Of a stretch of 64,000 nt of DNA, positions 58,791 to 64,000 are shown piece after piece. A program made the translations under genes and the position numbers. Each line of letters begins with the position of its first letter. The stretch's first letter is position 1. A model generated the notes under the pieces. The model was not told where the DNA came from. It saw only the letters and a program-made list of their open reading frames with translations, and ran no database searches. Location of the stretch: contig JADJVV010000001.1 in assembly GCA_016710435.1 (NCBI GenBank), positions 186,001 to 250,000 on the forward strand, in the 5' to 3' direction. Origin of the DNA: Hyphomicrobiales bacterium (GTDB lineage Bacteria > Pseudomonadota > Alphaproteobacteria > Rhizobiales > Aestuariivirgaceae).

Positions 58791-59840
58791 TCACCTCCAC
58801 CGCACGCGATAACGCGTCAGCATGATCGCCGACACCATGGAGAGGAGTGAAATCGCCACCATCACTTGAGCGATGTAGCTGGGCACGCCCGCCGTGCGGC
58901 TCATGGCGTCGGCGCCGACAAACACGGCGGCGACGAAGATCGCAGCAGCAATCACGCCGAGGGGATGCAGCATCGCCAGCATGGCGACAACAATGCCCGT
59001 GTACCCAAAGCCCGGCGACAGATCGAGCGTGAGATTGCCCTTGAGGCCGGTCACCTCCGACCAGCCAGCAAGCCCCGCCAGTCCGCCAGAGAGCAGCGCC
59101 GTCTTGGCGAGAACGGTGTTCACGGGAATGCCTGCGAAATGCGCCGCTTTCGCGTTGTGGCCGACGGCGCGCATCTCGTACCCCAATGCCGAGCGCCGGT
59201 CGATGATCCACACCAGCACGGCCGCAAGGATGGCGATCACAAAACCAAGATGCAGCCGCTTGCCCGCCACAAGCCGCGGCAACACTGCATCCGCCACCAC
59301 CTTCTTCGACTGCGGCCACCCCAGTCCCATGGGATCCTTCAGCACGCCTTCCAGCAGCATGCTGACAAACAGCAGCGCCACAAAATTGAGGAGCAAGGTC
59401 GTCACCACTTCATCGACGCCAAACCGCGTTTTCAGGAACGTCGGAACGGACAAAACCAGCGCACCGCCCAGCATGGCGGAGATCATCAGCACCGGCCACA
59501 GGATCGGCCAGGGCAGAGGCAGCAGCCCCGTTCCCATCACCACCGTCATCACGGCGCCGATATAGAGTTGCGCCTCCGCGCCGATGTTCCAGAGCTTGGC
59601 GCGGAAGGCCACTGCCGCAGCGAGACCCGTGAAAATGAGAGGCGTGGCGCGTGTCAATGTTTCGAGTGCCGCAAAGCGCGAACCCAGGGCACCTTTCACC
59701 ATCAGCCCGAACACCTGGAAAGGCGAGGCTCCCGACAGCATCACCAGCACGGCGCAAACCCCCATCGCGAAAATGAGCGCCAGCACCGGCAGGGCGATCA
59801 TGCGCGAGGTGGAGCGCTTCTCCAGCGGTTCAAGCCGCAT
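58791..59840 (-). CDS. BMP-type nucleoside/nucleobase ABC importer permease (first)
   Basis: 349 residues with about ten membrane segments. Family blocks: FTGLAAAVAFRAKLWNIGAEAQLYIGAV (about 68-95), ALGYEMRAVGHNAKAAHFAGI, and GYTGIVVAMLAMLHPLG. It belongs to the YufP/NupP type. ATG 59840 has GGAG seven bases upstream and the usual N-terminal MRLE; ATG 59855 would add five residues and overlap the ATPase gene by 26 bp. Confidence 0.88.
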   Translation of the reverse strand: MRLEPLEKRSTSRMIALPVLALIFAMGVCAVLVMLSGASPFQVFGLMVKGALGSRFAALETLTRATPLIFTGLAAAVAFRAKLWNIGAEAQLYIGAVMTVVMGTGLLPLPWPILWPVLMISAMLGGALVLSVPTFLKTRFGVDEVVTTLLLNFVALLFVSMLLEGVLKDPMGLGWPQSKKVVADAVLPRLVAGKRLHLGFVIAILAAVLVWIIDRRSALGYEMRAVGHNAKAAHFAGIPVNTVLAKTALLSGGLAGLAGWSEVTGLKGNLTLDLSPGFGYTGIVVAMLAMLHPLGVIAAAIFVAAVFVGADAMSRTAGVPSYIAQVMVAISLLSMVSAIMLTRYRVRWR

Positions 59841-61356
59841 GGTCTTGCTCCACATGAATGAACCCCTGCCCCGCCATCATCAGTCCGAGCCTGCCAATGT
59901 CGACCATGGGTCGCGCCATGAGAGGTGAAACCTGCCCCTGGTAGATGACGGCAATCTGGTCAGCCAGCGCCAGCAACTCGTCCAGGTCCTCGGAAATCAG
60001 CAACACACCGGCGCCATTGCTCCGCGCCTTCAGCAGTTGCTCATGCACGTAAGCCACCGCGCCGACATCCAGCCCGCGTGTCGGCTGATTGGCCAGCACC
60101 ACGCATGGATTGGCGTTCATCACCCGTCCGAGAATCAGCTTCTGCATGTTGCCGCCCGAGAGAAGCCGCACCCGCGCCTGGGGCCCCGGACACTTGACGC
60201 CGTAGTTGTCAATGACCGTGCGCGCAAACGCGTCCGCCGCTGCCCAGTCGATGAGACCATGCGACGAGAAGCGGCTGCGATACGCCTCCGACACCACATT
60301 CTCCGTGATGCTCATGTCACCGATGAGCCCTTCCGCGTGGCGGTCCTCCGGAATGCGGGCCACGCCACGCTCCACCATCAGGCGGGGCGAAATCGCAGAC
60401 AGCGGCACGCCGTTCACCTCAACGGTCCCGGTCTCCGGGGGCAGCAGGCCACCCACCACATCGGCCAACAGGCTCTGCCCATTTCCCGAAACGCCCGCGA
60501 TGCCGACAATTTCACCGGCACGCACCCGCAACATCACATCCCGGAGAGACGCCGCGCCCCGCCGTGCACTCACATGCGCGAGATCGAGCAGCGGAGCACC
60601 CGGCTCCCGCGCCAGCGCTTTCGGCTGCGGAACAAGCCGCCCCACCATCAACTCGGCCAGTTCGGCGCGCGTCACATCTGCAATGTCCTTTTGCGCCACC
60701 AGCTTTCCGCTGCGCAGGATGGCAACGCCGTGGCAGGCATCCATGATCTCGCCCAGCTTGTGCGAGATGAAAATGATCGAGAGGCCGCGCGCCACGAAAC
60801 GTTTCAGCGTGGCGAAGAGTGCCGTTGCCTCCTGCGGGGCGAGAACCGCCGTCGGTTCATCGAGAATGAGAATGCGCGCCTGCCGGTAAAGTGCCTTCAG
60901 GATCTCGACGCGCTGCCGCTCACCGACGGAGAGCGTGGACACCACGGCATCGGGATGAACGGCGAGACCAAAGTCTTCACTGAGTTGCCTGATGCGCGCC
61001 CGCGCCGCGCCATGATCCGACCGCCAGCGCCACAGCGGCTCCGTCCCCAGGATGATGTTGTCCAGCACCGTGAGATTGTCAGCGAGCGTGAAGTGCTGGT
61101 GCACCATGCCGATGCCGGCCTCCAGTGCCGCGCGAGGCTCTCCCGGCGGCAACACCTTGCCGTTCACGCGTATCTCACCCTCGTCCGCCACGTAGTGACC
61201 GAACAGGATGTTCATGAGCGTGGTCTTCCCCGCGCCATTCTCGCCGAGTAGCCCCAGGATTTCACCCGGCCCCACCTCAAGCGAAATCGCGTCGTTGGCG
61301 AGGAGCGGGCCAAAACGTTTGCTGACGCGGGATATGGAAAGAACGGGCGCGGACAT
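59830..61356 (-). CDS. BMP-type nucleoside/nucleobase ABC importer ATPase (two domains)
   Basis: 508 residues with two ABC modules. First: GLLGENGAGKTTLMNILFG, LSVGERQRVEILKAL, ILILDEPTAVLAPQEATAL. Second: GIAGVSGNGQSLLADVVG, in which the Walker A lysine is replaced by glutamine as usual for this family, plus LLSGGNMQKLILGRVM and VLANQPTRGLDVG. It resembles NupO/YufO and RbsA-like ATPases. Coding order SBP-ATPase-permease-permease-deaminase indicates one operon. Confidence 0.92.
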   Translation of the reverse strand: MSAPVLSISRVSKRFGPLLANDAISLEVGPGEILGLLGENGAGKTTLMNILFGHYVADEGEIRVNGKVLPPGEPRAALEAGIGMVHQHFTLADNLTVLDNIILGTEPLWRWRSDHGAARARIRQLSEDFGLAVHPDAVVSTLSVGERQRVEILKALYRQARILILDEPTAVLAPQEATALFATLKRFVARGLSIIFISHKLGEIMDACHGVAILRSGKLVAQKDIADVTRAELAELMVGRLVPQPKALAREPGAPLLDLAHVSARRGAASLRDVMLRVRAGEIVGIAGVSGNGQSLLADVVGGLLPPETGTVEVNGVPLSAISPRLMVERGVARIPEDRHAEGLIGDMSITENVVSEAYRSRFSSHGLIDWAAADAFARTVIDNYGVKCPGPQARVRLLSGGNMQKLILGRVMNANPCVVLANQPTRGLDVGAVAYVHEQLLKARSNGAGVLLISEDLDELLALADQIAVIYQGQVSPLMARPMVDIGRLGLMMAGQGFIHVEQDHAA

Positions 61357-61401
61357 CAGGGCGACACCTCCCCCGTCGCGGAGGAGGTGCCAGTGCAGGC
61401 G

Positions 61402-62418
61402 TTACGACGACTTCGGTTCGTTGTCGTTGATTGCGACGGTGAAGCTGCCGTCCTTGATGGCCGCTTCCTTCTCCGCCACAAGCTTTTTCACATCGTCCGG
61501 CACCTTGGCATCGAATGTGCCGAGCGGCGCCAGCGAACAGCCGCCGGCCTTCATGAAGGAATACTGGCCATAGTCGTCGGCCTTGAAGCTGCCACCCTTG
61601 ATGGCGGCGATGGCCGCATCAAGCGTCGGTTCGAAGTGCCACAGCGCCGAAGCAACGACCGTGTCGGGGTAGTCGGCCTGCGTGTCGATGACGTTGCCTA
61701 CCGCAAGCACGCCCTTCTCCTTCGCCGCATCGGAAACACCAAAGCGTTCGGCATAGAGCAGGTCCGCGCCCGCATCGATCTGCGCCAGCGCCGTTTCCTT
61801 GGCCTTGGGCGGATCGAACCACGAGCCGATGAAAGCGACGAGGAATGTCGCATCCTTCCGCGTCTCCTTCACACCCGCCATGAAGGCGTTCATCAACCGG
61901 TTCACCTCCGGAATGGGATAGCCGCCCACCATGCCGATCTTGCCGGACTTGGTCATGGCACCGGCAACAATCCCGGACAGATAGGACGCGTCCTGGATGT
62001 AGTTGTCGAAGACCGCAAAGTTGGGATTGGCCGCGGCATCAGGTTTGAAGGACGAGCCGATGAGGAAGGCGCGGTCCGGATAATCCTTCGCCACCGCGCG
62101 CGCGGCATCTTCCACCGCAAAAGCCTCGCCGACGATCAACTGATGGCCCGCCTCGCAATATTCGCGCATGACGCGCTCGTAGTCCGTGTTCGCCACCTTT
62201 TCCGAGAACACGTACTCAATATCGCCCCGGTCTTTCGCCGTGTTCGCGGCCTTGTGAATGCGGCTCACCCACTGCTGCTCCACGGGCACCGTGTAGACCG
62301 ACGCCATCTTGATCGGTCCGTCGGCGCGTGCGGCTTGCGGCAGCAACCCTGCCAGCGGCAAGGTTGCACCGGCCTTCAAGAGCAGCCGGCGATTGAGCGA
62401 GATGAATTGGTTGGACAT
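61402..62418 (-). CDS. BMP-family substrate-binding lipoprotein-like protein for nucleosides/nucleobases
   Basis: 338 residues. The signal has a twin-arginine-like stretch (SLNRRLLLKAGATLPLAGLL, cleavage near AARADG). The BMP domain shows VYTVPVEQQWVSRIHKAA, YVFSEKVANTDYERVMREY, and GKIGMVGGYPIPEVNRLMNAF, GMTKSG-like AMTKSG. Upstream GGGAGAAACGCA precedes ATG 62418. No lipobox cysteine is seen. First gene of the importer operon; the downstream cytosine deaminase supports cytosine or a cytidine-type substrate. Confidence 0.9.
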   Translation of the reverse strand: MSNQFISLNRRLLLKAGATLPLAGLLPQAARADGPIKMASVYTVPVEQQWVSRIHKAANTAKDRGDIEYVFSEKVANTDYERVMREYCEAGHQLIVGEAFAVEDAARAVAKDYPDRAFLIGSSFKPDAAANPNFAVFDNYIQDASYLSGIVAGAMTKSGKIGMVGGYPIPEVNRLMNAFMAGVKETRKDATFLVAFIGSWFDPPKAKETALAQIDAGADLLYAERFGVSDAAKEKGVLAVGNVIDTQADYPDTVVASALWHFEPTLDAAIAAIKGGSFKADDYGQYSFMKAGGCSLAPLGTFDAKVPDDVKKLVAEKEAAIKDGSFTVAINDNEPKSS

Positions 62419-62519
62419 TGCGTTTCTCCCTGGCAGGCGATGCGCCCTGCCTGGACTATTGCACTCCCCCAAAATGCTGTCCACGCGGTCAAAACAGGTT
62501 TTGCGCTGCAAAATTCTCC

Positions 62520-62594
62520 GCGCCCGAAAGCGGCGCAAAACGCCCGGTGGGGCGCCCGGGTTCCACGTCTTGCGCGGTTTTTGCGCCCGAAAGC
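62520..62594. repeat. Direct repeat GCGCCCGAAAGC in the bmp/MASE1 intergenic region
   Basis: GCGCCCGAAAGC occurs at 62520-62531 and again at 62583-62594, 63 bp apart (six helical turns), in the 189-bp gap between the divergent BMP and MASE1 genes. The gap also holds GCGC-rich variants (TTGCGCTGCAAAA at 62500-62513, TTGCGCGGTTTTTG at 62570-62583). Candidate regulator sites; no regulator gene is adjacent. Confidence 0.4.
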
Positions 62595-62607
62595 AAAAGT
62601 ATTTTCA

Positions 62608-64000
62608 TTGCCGCGCCCAAGGATTTCAATATCATCCGGCGAACTCAACATACCTCGCGAGGCGAAGCTGAGTTCCTCCGGCTCCACAGACTCCCCATCT
62701 GCATCGCAGCGCAACCTGTCTCAGCGCTGGGCCGAGGCGCGCGCCGCCTTCCCCGGTCTGCAGCGCCTTGTGCTGCTGTACCTGTCCTATCTCTACGCGG
62801 CGTGGGTGGGCCAGGGTCTCGCCATCATTCCCGGCATCGACATCACCTTCTGGCCGCCCGCGGGGTTGATGATGGGCACCCTGCTCCTCACCCGCAGCGC
62901 AAGCTGGCCCTGGTGGCTCATGGTCGGCGTCGCGGGAGAGTTCTCGGCCAACGCATTCTGGTTCCACAATCCCGCCCACTACACCATGATCTATGCGCTC
63001 GGAAACGTGGGGGAAGTGCTGCTCGGTGCATTGCTGTTCCGCAAACTCTCGGAACGGCCGCGCAGGATCGAATCCTTCCAGACCAGCTTGTCGCTCATCA
63101 TCAGCGCCGGCGTCGCCCCCGTTGTGTCCGCCACCGTGATCGCCAGTGTGGATGCCTTCCTCGCCATGAAGCATTCCTTCGTGGAAACCTTCGGGCTTGT
63201 CTGGCTCGGCGACAGCACCGGCATTCTGGCAATTGCGCCGCTCATGCTGGTGACCGCGCAACTCTGGAAGACACGTCACGACATTGATGCGGTGCGTATC
63301 GTCGAACCGGTCCTGCTGATCGCCGGTGTTGTAGTGGTGCTCTTCACCGCCGCCTACACCTTCCAGCACTTTGCCTATGCCGCCTTGCCGCTGCTCGTGT
63401 GGCTGGCGGTGCGCACGCGCTTTGCCGGCGTGACGGTGGCGATCACCGTCCTTTCCATCGCCGCGAGCTACATCAGTTCGCACCGTCTGGGACTCTTCGC
63501 CGATCCAGACACGGTGAAACTCCGCATCGTCTTCGTGCAATCCTTCCTCGGCATCTCCGCCCTTGTATCGCTGCTCGTGGCGGCATTGGCGCAGCAATAT
63601 GCGGAGACACTGGCCAGCCTGCAGGAAGCGAACCGCAACCTGGAACGCAATGTCGAGCAGCGCACCATGCGCATGCGGGAGAGCGAACAGCGCCTGCAAC
63701 TCGCCCTCGACGCGGCCGGCTCCGGCACATGGTCGCTCGATCTGGATACGCAGGTGCCGGTGTGGGACACCCGCTTCCAGGACGCCCACGCCATCAAGCC
63801 CGGTGATCCCGTCACCATCGACACCTGGATCCATGCCATTCACCCGGACGACCAGCAGCGGGTGCGGGCCCAGCTCGAACGCCTGAACAGCCCCGCAACA
63901 TCGGACACCTGGGAAAGCGAATACCGCGTGCGCCACCCCGAGGTAGGCGACCGCTGGCTCCTGACCGTGGGCCGCATCATTCAGCAGCAGGGCGAGAAAC
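62608..64000 (+). CDS. MASE1/PAS membrane sensor protein, C-terminus beyond window
   Basis: An open frame to the window edge. A long hydrophobic N-terminal domain with about eight membrane segments fits MASE1 (YLSYLYAAWVGQGLAIIPG, ITFWPPAGLMMGTLLLT, ETFGLVWLGDSTGILAIAPL). Next comes a coiled coil (about 63590-63680; LQEANRNLERNVEQRTMRMRE) and a PAS-like domain (LALDAAGSGTWSLDLD, AIHPDDQQRVRAQLE). The output domain (kinase or GGDEF) is outside. The start is unsure: no ATG precedes the MASE1 core. TTG 62608 is the only common start upstream, with no clear ribosome site; CTG 62668 lies after GAGGCGAAG. Confidence 0.78.
   Translation, partial: MPRPRISISSGELNIPREAKLSSSGSTDSPSASQRNLSQRWAEARAAFPGLQRLVLLYLSYLYAAWVGQGLAIIPGIDITFWPPAGLMMGTLLLTRSASWPWWLMVGVAGEFSANAFWFHNPAHYTMIYALGNVGEVLLGALLFRKLSERPRRIESFQTSLSLIISAGVAPVVSATVIASVDAFLAMKHSFVETFGLVWLGDSTGILAIAPLMLVTAQLWKTRHDIDAVRIVEPVLLIAGVVVVLFTAAYTFQHFAYAALPLLVWLAVRTRFAGVTVAITVLSIAASYISSHRLGLFADPDTVKLRIVFVQSFLGISALVSLLVAALAQQYAETLASLQEANRNLERNVEQRTMRMRESEQRLQLALDAAGSGTWSLDLDTQVPVWDTRFQDAHAIKPGDPVTIDTWIHAIHPDDQQRVRAQLERLNSPATSDTWESEYRVRHPEVGDRWLLTVGRIIQQQGEK

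Noticed and set aside
59830..61356. Loss of the Walker A lysine in the second ABC module taken as a defect
   Set aside because: A degenerate second module is normal in this nucleoside/sugar ATPase family.
1..64000. tRNA genes, insertion sequences, phage genes and toxin-antitoxin pairs
   Set aside because: None was recognised on reading all intergenic gaps; the longest gene-free gaps (15851-16098, 43026-43254, 55111-55336) hold only promoter-like or repeat sequence.

Overview
The window is GC-rich chromosomal DNA of an alphaproteobacterium, most likely of the order Hyphomicrobiales (Rhizobiales). This is inferred from gene content: a dcw-type rsmH-ftsL-ftsI segment beside rnpB, an alphaproteobacterial-type S21 protein, DUF1127 and DUF465 small proteins, an extensin-like cell-wall protein, a rhizobial-type asparaginase, and dense operons with ATGA overlaps. 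I saw no tRNA, rRNA, insertion sequence, phage gene, CRISPR array or replication origin. Coding density is about 95 percent and no gene is clearly broken. The window cuts ftsI at its left edge and a MASE1/PAS sensor gene at its right edge.

Layout. 1-9.8 kb: cell division and envelope (ftsI, ftsL, rsmH), RNase P RNA, a YtcJ-type amidohydrolase, an AmiD-like amidase with a TerB/J-domain partner, an extensin-like lipoprotein, and two successive MlaC-like periplasmic proteins. 9.98-12.5 kb: an ArsR-methyltransferase fusion regulator coupled to metF, then ung. 12.5-20.9 kb: a 2-oxoacid dehydrogenase operon (E1 alpha, E1 beta, E2; no E3) divergent from glpR-glpD-glpK and a class II aldolase gene coupled to glpK. 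20.9-31.5 kb: nitrogen and sugar catabolism: a glutamine amidotransferase, an MFS transporter with L-asparaginase, ribokinase with an RbsD/FucU mutarotase, a large flavin oxidoreductase, an orphan UgpC-type ATPase, a COG4091 oxidoreductase and a second PfkB kinase. 31.5-37.3 kb: rpsU, purEK, two DUF465 genes, a lipid kinase and ettA.

37.3-43.5 kb holds a TerC protein and a tight four-gene operon of an Lgt paralogue, a radical SAM enzyme resembling the archaeal tetraether-lipid synthase family (COG1964), and two small membrane proteins. I consider this the strongest candidate for an undescribed system, probably a membrane-lipid modification. It is followed by a hybrid histidine kinase and a DUF1127 gene. 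43.6-46.5 kb: a LysR regulator and a hydantoinase-type protein. 46.6-52.3 kb: an exopolysaccharide synthesis and export locus made of a TolC-like lipoprotein, a membrane-anchored coiled-coil protein with a degenerate receiver domain where alginate systems have PilZ, a processive GT2 synthase, and a divergent UDP-sugar dehydrogenase. 52.4-55.1 kb: two tandem TadG-like proteins with beta-helix-like tails and no Tad pilus genes nearby. 55.3-57.4 kb: a GGDEF-EAL c-di-GMP enzyme. 57.4-62.4 kb: a yeast-type cytosine deaminase with a BMP-family nucleoside/nucleobase ABC importer. The window ends in a MASE1 sensor.
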